Positions 45,316 to 53,014 of a DNA stretch of 64,000 nucleotides are shown here, piece after piece (positions within the stretch are counted from its first letter, which is position 1; each line of letters opens with the position of its first letter). The position numbers and the translations under genes are program-made. The DNA is taken from positions 127,583 through 191,582 of the forward strand of contig NZ_KE387186.1 in assembly GCF_000430645.1 (NCBI RefSeq), read 5' to 3'. Source of the stretch: Aquimarina latercula DSM 2041. Lineage in GTDB: Bacteria > Bacteroidota > Bacteroidia > Flavobacteriales > Flavobacteriaceae. The notes beneath the pieces were generated by a model. That model made no database searches. It was not told where the DNA came from and was given only the letters and a program-made list of their open reading frames with translations.

Positions 45316-45891
45316 CTAAGAATTTTTTTGAGGAATCCATTGTATCTCGTTTGCTTGTAAATCGTAGGACAACTTTCGTGCCAGTACAAATAGATAGTCA
45401 GATAGTCGGTTTAAGTACTGTAAAGTTGTTGCTTCAAAAGGGTCTAACTCATATAACGCTGTGGCTAAACGCTCGGCTCTCCTACATACACAGCGTGCAA
45501 TATGACAGAATGACACTGTTTGGTGTCCTCCTGGTAGTACAAAATGAGTCATTGGAGGTAAAGATTCATTCATACGATCTATTTCAGTTTCTAAAAGTGT
45601 TATATCTTCTATAGAAATAGTAGGGATGTTTAATCTTTTTTGTCCGTTTTTTAATGTTGCTTTTTCCGGATCTGTAGCTAAAACGGCTCCTACAGTAAAC
45701 AATTTGTCCTGAATAGTCACTAATACTGTCTTGCTTAGCTCATCTATTTGCTGATCTCTTATTAAACCAATATGCGAGTTTAATTCATCTACGGTCCCAT
45801 AGCTGTCAATACGAATATGATGTTTAGGGACTCTGGTACCACCAAATAATGCGGTAGTGCCTTTATCTCCTGTCTTTGTGTATATCTTCAT
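45316..45891 (-). CDS. Cob(I)alamin adenosyltransferase, PduO type
   Basis: The 191-residue protein has the PduO/MMAB hallmarks: MKIYTKTGDKGTTALFGGTRV (ATP site), SYGTVDELNSHIG, and CRRAERLATALYEL with RLSDYLFVLARKL. It makes adenosylcobalamin from cob(I)alamin and ATP in the cytosol. With MeaB at 26989 it points to an adenosylcobalamin-dependent methylmalonyl-CoA mutase elsewhere. It is the last gene of a three-gene unit; its start lies inside the preceding small ORF (29-nt overlap). Confidence 0.92.
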   Translation of the reverse strand: MKIYTKTGDKGTTALFGGTRVPKHHIRIDSYGTVDELNSHIGLIRDQQIDELSKTVLVTIQDKLFTVGAVLATDPEKATLKNGQKRLNIPTISIEDITLLETEIDRMNESLPPMTHFVLPGGHQTVSFCHIARCVCRRAERLATALYELDPFEATTLQYLNRLSDYLFVLARKLSYDLQANEIQWIPQKNS

Positions 45892-46009
45892 CTCTTTTTT
45901 GTTGATTATCTTTTTTATATTTAGAAATATCTTTTTTCGCCTTATTTACATTTAAATAAACAAAGATTCCTCCGATTAATACAGCGGTCCAAAACCAAGG
46001 AAATTTCAT
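45863..46009 (-). CDS. 48-aa single-pass membrane protein
   Basis: This short frame reads MKFPWFWTAVLIGGIFVYLN followed by a basic tail (VNKAKKDISKYKKDNQQKRDE): one membrane segment and a cytosolic Lys-rich tail. ATG overlaps the stop of the preceding frame (ATGA), and its 3' end overlaps the adenosyltransferase start by 29 nt. Tight coupling on the same strand supports a real gene; function unknown. Confidence 0.68.
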   Translation of the reverse strand: MKFPWFWTAVLIGGIFVYLNVNKAKKDISKYKKDNQQKRDEDIHKDRR

Positions 46010-46170
46010 TTTTTCTTCTTTTTGAAATAATTCTTCCTAAAATCTCTTGTCGAGCGATCATATAATTTCTTTTTATTTCTGCCAGAATTCCATCGCACTA
46101 CAAAAAACAGTAATGCTATTCCAATAATAACTAAAACTAACTGGGTTTCTTCAGATAGTGCATCAAACAT
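46006..46170 (-). CDS. 54-aa single-pass membrane protein
   Basis: This frame reads MFDALSEETQLVLVIIGIAL then LFFVVRW and a basic tail (RNKKKLYDRSTRDFRKNYFK): one membrane segment near the N-terminus and a strongly basic cytosolic tail. First gene of the adenosyltransferase unit, overlapping the next by 4 nt. No family recognised. Confidence 0.68.
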   Translation of the reverse strand: MFDALSEETQLVLVIIGIALLFFVVRWNSGRNKKKLYDRSTRDFRKNYFKKKKK

Positions 46171-46336
46171 GATTTCTTCTTTTGCAGTAAATGTAATAAA
46201 TAGCTATGAGTATTTTAGTACTAGAGTTTATCAGTGTTAGTACAGTTTGGTGTTAAGTTGATTGTTAAATGTTAAATAAGAACTTAAGTTGTGATCGTAT
46301 TCCCTTAGAGACAAGTAAACTCAAAGACTATTTTAT

Positions 46337-46344
46337 TACATTTG
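46337..46344 (+). promoter_or_regulatory. -7 box of the recR promoter
   Basis: TACATTTG fits TAnnTTTG and lies 7 nt before the recR start codon, so the transcript would be nearly leaderless. The -33 element is unclear. Confidence 0.45.
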
Positions 46345-46351
46345 TATCGCT

Positions 46352-46972
46352 ATGGAATTTTCGTCAAAATTATTGGAAAATGCAGTATATGAAATGTCTC
46401 AGTTGCCAGGGATTGGTAAAAGAACTGCGTTACGATTGGTTTTACATCTTTTGAGACAACCAGAGACGCAAACACAGCATTTGGTAAAAGCGTTGGGTAC
46501 GTTAAGAGAAGATGTGAAGTTTTGTAAAAACTGTCATAGTATTAGTGATGTAGAAATATGCGATATCTGCAGTAATCCTAATAGGATACAAGATATTGTC
46601 TGTGTGGTGGAAGATATTAGAGATGTTATGGCGATAGAGAGTACTAACCAGTATAGAGGTTTATATCATGTTTTGGGTGGAAAAATTAGCCCAATGGATG
46701 GTATTGGCCCTCAGGATCTTAAAATCCATACATTGGTAGAAAAAGTAAAATCGGGAGCAGTAAAGGAATTAATTTTTGCTTTAAGTGCTACTATGGAAGG
46801 TGATACTACGAATTTTTATATTTATAGACAATTAGAAGGTGTCGATATTAAAATAGCTACTATTGCTAGGGGAATAGGTGTAAATGACGAGTTAGAATAT
46901 GCCGATGAGGTAACTTTAGGTAGAAGTATTATTAATAGAATTCCTTTTGAAAACGCATTGAAGAGTTCCTAA
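46352..46972 (+). CDS. recR: Recombination mediator RecR
   Basis: The 206-residue protein has a helix-hairpin-helix (SQLPGIGKRTALRLVLHLL), a four-cysteine zinc finger (CKNCHSISDVEICDIC), a Toprim domain (VCVVEDIRDVMAIE, YHVLGGKISPMDGIGPQDL) and a C-terminal Walker-B-like segment (TIARGIG). With RecO and RecF it loads RecA on gapped DNA. The GT2 gene starts 27 nt after its stop. Confidence 0.96.
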   Translation: MEFSSKLLENAVYEMSQLPGIGKRTALRLVLHLLRQPETQTQHLVKALGTLREDVKFCKNCHSISDVEICDICSNPNRIQDIVCVVEDIRDVMAIESTNQYRGLYHVLGGKISPMDGIGPQDLKIHTLVEKVKSGAVKELIFALSATMEGDTTNFYIYRQLEGVDIKIATIARGIGVNDELEYADEVTLGRSIINRIPFENALKSS

Positions 46973-46999
46973 TTTGTTTCATTTTTAAAATTTGATCTT

Positions 47000-48127
47000 C
47001 TGAAATTATCTGTAGTCATCCTTAATTATAATGTTCGTTATTTTTTAGAACTATGCATTTTAAGTGTTCAGAAAGCCGTAACTGATTTAAATGCAGAGAT
47101 TATTGTTGTTGATAATAATTCTCCTGATGATAGTTGTGCTATGGTTAAAGAACGTTTTCCTAAAATTCTCTTAGTAGAAAACAATGATAATGTTGGGTTT
47201 GCAAGGGCTAACAATCAAGGAGTTGATTTAGCAAAAGGTGAATATATCTGTATCCTAAATCCAGACACTGTAGTAGCTGAAGATACGTTTGTAAATATTA
47301 TTTCGACATCAGAAAAGTTAATACATATGGGCATGTTAGGCCCAAAACTTATTGATGGTACGGGTAATTTTCTTCCAGAAAGTAAGAGAAATGTGCCATC
47401 TCCTTTGACTTCTTTTCGAAGATTGTTTGGTGTTAAATTAGGCAAAGTGAAAAATTATTATGCGGATCATATACCTGAAACTGGAATTGCAGCTGTTGAT
47501 ATTTTAGTTGGGGCTTTTGTTCTGGTAAGAAAAAAAGACTATAAGTCAGTAAAAGGTTTTGATGAAGATTATTTTATGTATGGAGAGGATATTGATCTCT
47601 CATATAAAATGAAAAAGAAAGGGTTACAAAACTACTATATAGGAACAATTCCTGTAATTCATTATAAAGGCGAAAGTACAGATCGTAACGCAGAATACAT
47701 AAAACGTTTTTATGGAGCAATGCGATTGTTTTATAGAAAACACTTTAAGAGTAATTGGTTCTTGGACTTCATTGTATCTCTAGGAATACGTTTGACTTCT
47801 ATAATTCAGTCGTTTAAAAGTTATCATAAAGAAAAGCGTGTGATTGATACTTATTATTTAGTATCAGAGAATCATAGTTTGAAGAAGCGACTTAGTGAGG
47901 TACTGCAAAAAGAAGTGAAGTTTATTTCATTGGAAGCTGCAAAGAATTTGGGATATACTAATAACGAACTTATCTTTGACAACGAGTTACTAAGTTTTGG
48001 TGAAATAATAAAAGAAATGCAAATTTTGAGAAAATCAAATATGACTTTTAAGATTAAACCAGTAGGATGTGATTTTATATTAGGAAGTGATTTTAGTGAT
48101 GGAAAAGGAGAGGTAATTACTTTTTAA
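47000..48127 (+). CDS. GT2 family glycosyltransferase with apparent CTG start
   Basis: The product has about 375 residues if initiated at CTG 47000-47002. The frame is open from the recR stop and encodes the indispensable GT-A N-terminus: KLSVVILNYNVRYFLEL, then AEIIVVDNNSPDDSC. The first ATG (47141) would delete this nucleotide-binding strand. No ATG, GTG or TTG lies in frame between 46973 and 47000. Downstream motifs include GEYICILNPDTVV (DxD-like), MLGPKLIDGTGNF, and GFDEDYFMYGEDIDL, typical of rhamnosyl- or other cell-surface glycan transferases. C-terminal ~100 residues are a family-specific extension. Confidence 0.85.
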   Translation: MKLSVVILNYNVRYFLELCILSVQKAVTDLNAEIIVVDNNSPDDSCAMVKERFPKILLVENNDNVGFARANNQGVDLAKGEYICILNPDTVVAEDTFVNIISTSEKLIHMGMLGPKLIDGTGNFLPESKRNVPSPLTSFRRLFGVKLGKVKNYYADHIPETGIAAVDILVGAFVLVRKKDYKSVKGFDEDYFMYGEDIDLSYKMKKKGLQNYYIGTIPVIHYKGESTDRNAEYIKRFYGAMRLFYRKHFKSNWFLDFIVSLGIRLTSIIQSFKSYHKEKRVIDTYYLVSENHSLKKRLSEVLQKEVKFISLEAAKNLGYTNNELIFDNELLSFGEIIKEMQILRKSNMTFKIKPVGCDFILGSDFSDGKGEVITF

Positions 48128-48175
48128 AGAAACTTTAGTAAATAAAAATTAATTTAAGAGCTTAACTTTTATTAA

Positions 48176-48208
48176 TTTCGCAAAAAAAATAACTAATAAA
48201 TACCTTTG
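48176..48208 (+). promoter_or_regulatory. Promoter of the E2 acyltransferase gene
   Basis: TTTCG (48176-48180), 20 nt, TACCTTTG (48201-48208) match the -33/-7 layout. The ATG at 48218 is 9 nt downstream, so the leader is only a few nucleotides, and a start at the TTG inside the box (48206) is ruled out. Confidence 0.6.
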
Positions 48209-48217
48209 ATTAAGAAT

Positions 48218-49561
48218 ATGGCAAAATTTGAGCTTAAACTTCCGAAGATGGGTGAGAGTGTTGCAGAGGCAACAATAACAACTTGGTTAAAAGAAGTTGG
48301 AGATACTATCGAAATGGACGATGCAGTATTAGAGATTGCTACGGATAAAGTAGATAGCGAAGTCCCTTGCGAGGTAGAAGGAGTATTGGTTGAAAAGCTT
48401 TTTGATGTTGACGATGTAGTAAAAGTTGGTCAAACAATTGCTATTATTGAAACAGAAGGAGAAGTTGCTACAGATGCATCTCCAGAAAAAATTAAAGAAG
48501 AAGTTGTAGCTGCACCTGAAACCGCAGCTCAAGTTATAGAAAACGATATTGCTGCAGTAACTGAAACGGTTACTACAAAAGCTGATTTTTCCGAAAGTTC
48601 TAAGTTTTATTCTCCATTAGTTAAAAATATAGCTGCGGCAGAAGGAATTTCTGTAGCAGAATTAGAAAATATATCTGGAACTGGAAAAGATGGTAGAGTT
48701 ACTAAAAATGATATCTTACAGTTTGTAGAAGATAGAAAAGCTGGTAAAACTGCGACTCCTTCAACACCAGTATTAAAAGAACAAAAAAATACTCCTGCAG
48801 CACCAGCTAAGAAAATGGATGCTCCCAAAGCTACACCAGTAGTTGCATCGGGAGAAGATGAGATTATAGAAATGACCAGAATGGGGAAATTGATTTCGCA
48901 TCATATGGTAGATTCTGTACAAACTTCTGCACACGTACAATCGTTTATTGAGGCAGATGTAACTAATATCTGGAACTGGAGAAAGAAGGTGAAAGGTGAT
49001 TTTATGAAGAGAGAAGGAGAAAACTTAACCTTTACTCCAATCTTTATGGAAGCTGTAGCAAAAGCCATTAGAGATTTTCCAATGATTAATATTTCTGTTT
49101 CTGGGGATACGATCATTAAAAAGAAAAATATTAATCTAGGAATGGCAGCTGCCTTGGCAGATGGTAATTTAATTGTTCCAGTAATTAAGAATGCAGATCA
49201 GTTAAACTTAGTTGGAATGACCAAAGCTGTGAATGATTTGGCAAACCGAGCGCGTAATAATGCATTAAAACCAGATGATATTCAAGGAGGAACTTATACA
49301 GTTACTAACGTAGGAACTTTTGGTAGTATTATGGGAACGCCAATTATTAATCAGCCACAAGTTGCTATTTTAGCGTTAGGAGCTATTCGCAAGGTGCCTG
49401 CTGTGATTGAAACACCTGATGGAGACTTTATTGGTATTCGTTATAAAATGTTCTTATCGCATTCTTATGACCATAGAGTTGTAAATGGTGCTCTTGGAGG
49501 ACAATTTGTGCAACGAGTAAAGGACTATCTCGAAGCATTTGATGTAAATAGAGAGTTTTAA
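48218..49561 (+). CDS. Dihydrolipoamide acyltransferase (E2) of a 2-oxo acid dehydrogenase complex
   Basis: The product has 447 residues from ATG 48218 (MAKFELKLPKMGES). A lipoyl domain (about 1-78, lipoylated Lys in ATDKVDSEV), a flexible linker, a peripheral-subunit-binding domain (about 130-170, YSPLVKNIAAAEGISVAELE) and an Ala/Pro-rich linker precede the catalytic acyltransferase domain (about 215-447). The catalytic segment is SYDHRVVNGALGGQF: His is present but the usual Asp of HxxxDG is Asn. Probably the branched-chain 2-oxo acid complex; which complex is not proven. No E1 or E3 gene is adjacent. Confidence 0.9.
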   Translation: MAKFELKLPKMGESVAEATITTWLKEVGDTIEMDDAVLEIATDKVDSEVPCEVEGVLVEKLFDVDDVVKVGQTIAIIETEGEVATDASPEKIKEEVVAAPETAAQVIENDIAAVTETVTTKADFSESSKFYSPLVKNIAAAEGISVAELENISGTGKDGRVTKNDILQFVEDRKAGKTATPSTPVLKEQKNTPAAPAKKMDAPKATPVVASGEDEIIEMTRMGKLISHHMVDSVQTSAHVQSFIEADVTNIWNWRKKVKGDFMKREGENLTFTPIFMEAVAKAIRDFPMINISVSGDTIIKKKNINLGMAAALADGNLIVPVIKNADQLNLVGMTKAVNDLANRARNNALKPDDIQGGTYTVTNVGTFGSIMGTPIINQPQVAILALGAIRKVPAVIETPDGDFIGIRYKMFLSHSYDHRVVNGALGGQFVQRVKDYLEAFDVNREF

Positions 49562-49583
49562 GAAATACTATAATTTATAAATA

Positions 49584-49615
49584 AAAAAACCGCATATGTA
49601 TTATGCGGTTTTTTT
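49584..49615 (+). terminator. Rho-independent terminator after the E2 gene
   Basis: AAAAAACCGCATA (49584-49596) pairs perfectly with TATGCGGTTTTTT (49602-49614) around a 5-nt loop. No gene is seen in 49616-49799. Confidence 0.92.
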
Positions 49616-49799
49616 ATTTTATAATATTTAATTACTACCAAGATGTTTTGATTAGAAGACATATAAACGTGTTAGTTCTTGAAATACTCCTATTCCCTAT
49701 ATTCTGATTTTTATACAATAAATGCATATAATAGGGTAACATTTTCCTTCTAAATGATACATATGTTAAACTCTAATAAATATTTAAATTTTAAAATGT

Positions 49800-50447
49800 A
49801 TGAGATTCTCAAAAGTAAATTATTTTTTGTGTGTATTGTTAGGAACGATGTTGTTAAGTTGTTCTCCGGAAGATGGAACTGATGGTGTTCCTGGGTTAAG
49901 TAATCTTACAATATTAAATGATGAGCCTAGCGGAGCAAATTGTGAAAATGGAGGGGTTAGAATTGAAAATGGCTTAGACTTAAATTCAAATACAATTCTT
50001 GAAACTAACGAGGTGTTAACGACAACTTTCTTGTGTGATGGATTTAATAGTGATTATCAAGATGAAACAAGGTTAGTTTTATTTAGTAACGGATCTGGTG
50101 CGTCTGGAACTAGTTCTGTAGAAGGAAGGAAAATGGGTGAAATAATAAAATTTGATAAAAAAAATTGGGAAAATGCGTCTTCAATTTATTATGTAGCTTG
50201 GATATATTCGGAAAATTCTAATAATAGTTGTTTTGTAGAATTATTTAATGAAACGGATGGGGAGGTTATAGCTAATAGTGTTCTTACTAACAATAGTACC
50301 AATTATCCTGGAATATTAATGATCTCAGAAAATATAATTTCTTCTATTCCTGAAAAAGAAATAGATATATCATTAAGATTGCGTTCAGAAAATGAAGGTA
50401 CGACTGTGTATATGGGTAGAAAGGCTGAATTAGTTATAAAACGTTAA
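49800..50447 (+). CDS. DUF7151-like lipoprotein, first of a tandem pair
   Basis: The 215-residue product has a lipobox (TMLLSCSPEDG) followed by a mini Gly-X-Y stretch (DGTDGVPGLSN). A cysteine-paired module contains EPSGANCENGGVRIENGLD then LETNEV and FLC (DUF7151 pattern). A C-terminal beta domain (about 80-215) ends in RLRSENEGTTVYMGRKAEL. Two adjacent ATGs exist; the second gives a clean signal peptide. It is probably an outer-membrane lipoprotein; function unknown. The second copy starts 26 nt after its stop. Confidence 0.78.
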   Translation: MRFSKVNYFLCVLLGTMLLSCSPEDGTDGVPGLSNLTILNDEPSGANCENGGVRIENGLDLNSNTILETNEVLTTTFLCDGFNSDYQDETRLVLFSNGSGASGTSSVEGRKMGEIIKFDKKNWENASSIYYVAWIYSENSNNSCFVELFNETDGEVIANSVLTNNSTNYPGILMISENIISSIPEKEIDISLRLRSENEGTTVYMGRKAELVIKR

Positions 50448-50473
50448 TAACACAAACACTTTTTTTGATCACT

Positions 50474-51121
50474 ATGAAAAATATTATAAAATTAAGTTTC
50501 TTATTTATATCTGTTTTAATATTAAGTGGTTGCGAACCAGAGGATGGAGAGAATGGTGTTTCGGGATTAAATTCCTTAACAGTGTTTTCTAAGGAAGATT
50601 CTGGCTCAAACTGTCAATATGGAGGTATTAAAATAGAGTTAGGTTTAGATGTCAATTCGAATTTTGTTTTAGAAACAAATGAAATAGAAACAACCAAATT
50701 TGTTTGTGGGGGAATTGATGATCCAATTTCAAAAGAAACGAGAATTATACTTCATAATAATAATGGTGGAGCTTCCGGTACTTCTGGTAACTATATAAAT
50801 ACGTATCCAGCCATTATAAAATTTGATAAAAGAAATTGGAGTAAATTAAGATCCGTTGTTTATACAGCGAGTATTAAGTCTGACAACAGTAATAATAGTG
50901 CAATTGTTGAATTGTATGATGCTACTAATTTTAGAACGATAAGTAATTCCGTTCTTGCTACAAGAAATACTGAATACGAAAATGTGATTTCTAACAATCT
51001 TGTTGAATCATTACCGGAGGAGGAAATAAATATTTATTTAAGATTGAGGTCGGAAAATAATACAGGAGACAATGTTTGGATATCTAATAAGTCTGAACTG
51101 ATTATAAAACAAGAGAATTAA
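50474..51121 (+). CDS. DUF7151-like lipoprotein, second of a tandem pair
   Basis: The product has 215 residues from ATG 50474 (MKNIIKLSFLF), exactly the length of its neighbour; a TTG nine bases upstream is unlikely. Lipobox ILSGCEPEDGENG, the DSGSNCQYGGIKIELGLD module with LETNEI and KFVC, and a C-terminal beta domain with ASGTSG and YLRLRSENN. Whole-length paralogue of the preceding gene, presumably from tandem duplication, with considerable divergence. Confidence 0.78.
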   Translation: MKNIIKLSFLFISVLILSGCEPEDGENGVSGLNSLTVFSKEDSGSNCQYGGIKIELGLDVNSNFVLETNEIETTKFVCGGIDDPISKETRIILHNNNGGASGTSGNYINTYPAIIKFDKRNWSKLRSVVYTASIKSDNSNNSAIVELYDATNFRTISNSVLATRNTEYENVISNNLVESLPEEEINIYLRLRSENNTGDNVWISNKSELIIKQEN

Positions 51122-51187
51122 TTATCAAAGAACAGTTTTTGTTTAATAAAACAGTTTTGGACTAGATTATTTAGGGTAGAAGATGAG

Positions 51188-51402
51188 GTGAATAACGAAA
51201 ACATCTTTACGGTAGAGATGAAAAGTACTCCTTATGAAGATTGCGAATTGGTAGAAAAAATAATTATAGTTATGCTTCAAAATCAGCATAGATTATGAAG
51301 GCTTGTGAAATAAAAAATGCGGTTCCTGTACACTTTTCTCGTAAGTATGATGAAGATGAAATAAAAGAGTTGATAGAACAATTTAATAGATCAAAAAAAT
51401 AA
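51188..51402 (+). pseudogene. Decayed gene remnants
   Basis: Two short frames overlap by ATGA. 51188-51298 gives VNNENIFTVEMKSTPYEDCE then LVEKIIIVML. 51295-51402 gives MKACEIKNAVPVHFSRKYDE then DEIKELIEQFN. The HFSRxY segment resembles the C-terminal part of RNase Z-like metallo-beta-lactamase-fold hydrolases. Both lack everything else, so this looks like a degraded locus. The rest of the 515-bp gap 51122-51636 shows no gene. Confidence 0.4.
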
Positions 51403-51636
51403 GTTTTTTTGAGATAAGTTTGAGGTCTTAAATAATTTTACCGTCATATCATTATTCTTTTATAGAATTGTGGATAAAGTGTCTAGTGAAGCTTGATTGA
51501 CAAAAGAAATTTGATATTTCTATATAATTTAATAATAATAGATATACGGTAAGTTTCTTTTTAATATTGTAACAAATAAAATCGTATGACTACTAATAAG
51601 GTGGTGTCTAATTTTAAATATTAAAACGCTATACCT

Positions 51637-52116
51637 ATGACTATTGAGGAAGCATCTAAATTTTTTAAGAACTTGGTTACAGAAACTGACGAAACATCAG
51701 AAATAAAGGTGTATAAAAAGTTCATTAGTATTTTATCTCAGTTAGAGAGTAGAGGTTTATCTGAAGACCAATTACGTGCTATAGAAAGTAAATTAGATGC
51801 ATTTGATATAGATATACCAAGAGAAAACAGGAAAAAATACTACAACAAAAGACTTAGTGAGTTTATAACCTATTTAAAAAAGGAATTTTCTTTGATATCC
51901 GAAGGGTATTATATGACGATTGGTATGAGTTTAGGTATGAGTCTTGGAATGAGCTTAGGGATGACTTTTGGAGTAGTTTTCGGTGGTTCTAATGGATTGA
52001 TCTACGGAATGACTTTTGGAATGACAATAGGTATGTCTTTGGGGTTAGCAATTGGTGCAGCTATGGATGCTAATGCAAAAAAAGAAAACAAAGTGTTAAG
52101 TGTCAAATGCAAGTAA
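51637..52116 (+). CDS. Glycine-zipper repeat membrane protein
   Basis: The 159-residue protein has a helical cytosolic N-terminal domain (about 1-88: EEASKFFKNLV, YKKFISILSQLESRGLSEDQ, EFITYLKKEFSLISEGYYM). From residue about 93 a chain of GMSLG/GMTFG pentads forms two membrane-embedded glycine-zipper segments (IGMSLGMSLGMSLGMTFGVV; YGMTFGMTIGMSLGLAIG). A Lys-rich end follows. It could form oligomers in the membrane; no known family is assigned. Confidence 0.7.
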   Translation: MTIEEASKFFKNLVTETDETSEIKVYKKFISILSQLESRGLSEDQLRAIESKLDAFDIDIPRENRKKYYNKRLSEFITYLKKEFSLISEGYYMTIGMSLGMSLGMSLGMTFGVVFGGSNGLIYGMTFGMTIGMSLGLAIGAAMDANAKKENKVLSVKCK

Positions 52117-52205
52117 AAAAGTATAAAAAATGTCTTTAGATATTTTTAAAAATACTTTTGAGAAGCGTATTAAACTGCATAACTTCGTAGTTAATATCTA
52201 TAGGT

Positions 52206-52922
52206 ATGGTCAAAAAGATAGCTTATATTACAGATGCTCATATAGATGAAGAATATCCTAAAGGCTTAGGTGTAAATGCCCGAAACAATTGGAAGACAAT
52301 TTTAGAAGATATTGATTCAAAAAATATTGATGAAGTTATTTATGGTGGTGATATAGGAGAGAAATCATCTAATTCTTGGTTTTTTGATACTTTACAAAAG
52401 TATAAAGTATCTATTTCTTTGGGAAATCATGATTACTTTTCCGAGGTAATAGAGTACTACAAAAATGATTTTCTAATAGATTCTAATGAGCTTTTTTATT
52501 ATAGAGAGGATGATTTTTTTAGGTTTATTTTTTTAGATTCTAGTACCGATGTAGCTAGTGAAAAACAATTAATATGGTTGGAGTCAGCGTTGGTTACTTC
52601 AAAAAAAATAGTATTATTTATTCACCATCCTGTTTTACCTATTCCTGCTATTATAGATAAAAAATTCTCTTTAAAAGGAAGAGAGAAGATTCAAACTTTA
52701 TTAGAAAAAAATCCAAATGAAATTATACTTTTTTCAGGACATTATCATATGGAAGATTATCAAAAGTTTAATAATATAATGCAATATATTACACCAGCAG
52801 CATCTTATCAGGTAGAAAAAGATCCGAATGAGATTAAAGTTAATAATAATTCATTTGGATATAGAGTTATTGAGTTACATAAAGATCAATTATTTACTGA
52901 GGTAATTACCTTTAAGGTGTAG
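52206..52922 (+). CDS. Calcineurin-like metallophosphoesterase (CpdA/YfcE-like)
   Basis: The 238-residue cytosolic protein has all five metal-binding blocks: ITDAHID, GGDIGEKSS, GNHDYF, HHPVLPIP and SGHYHMEDY. The arrangement is that of class III cyclic-nucleotide phosphodiesterases and related phosphatases. Substrate unknown; no partner genes nearby. Confidence 0.88.
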   Translation: MVKKIAYITDAHIDEEYPKGLGVNARNNWKTILEDIDSKNIDEVIYGGDIGEKSSNSWFFDTLQKYKVSISLGNHDYFSEVIEYYKNDFLIDSNELFYYREDDFFRFIFLDSSTDVASEKQLIWLESALVTSKKIVLFIHHPVLPIPAIIDKKFSLKGREKIQTLLEKNPNEIILFSGHYHMEDYQKFNNIMQYITPAASYQVEKDPNEIKVNNNSFGYRVIELHKDQLFTEVITFKV

Positions 52923-53014
52923 AATTTTAAACAGATCTTATAAATAGTAGTGTGTATTGTTTAGATAATAAGTGGCTATTACTTTTTTAAAAGTATTTGA
53001 ATTTTAAGTTCGTT

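Noticed and set aside
46269..46454. Open frame overlapping the recR start on the + strand
   Set aside because: It lies in another frame over the conserved recR N-terminus and has no coding features of its own.
51912..51980. Tandem DNA repeat in the GMSLG-coding stretch as a microsatellite
   Set aside because: The repeat units differ in codon choice, so conservation is at protein level rather than slippage of identical DNA units.
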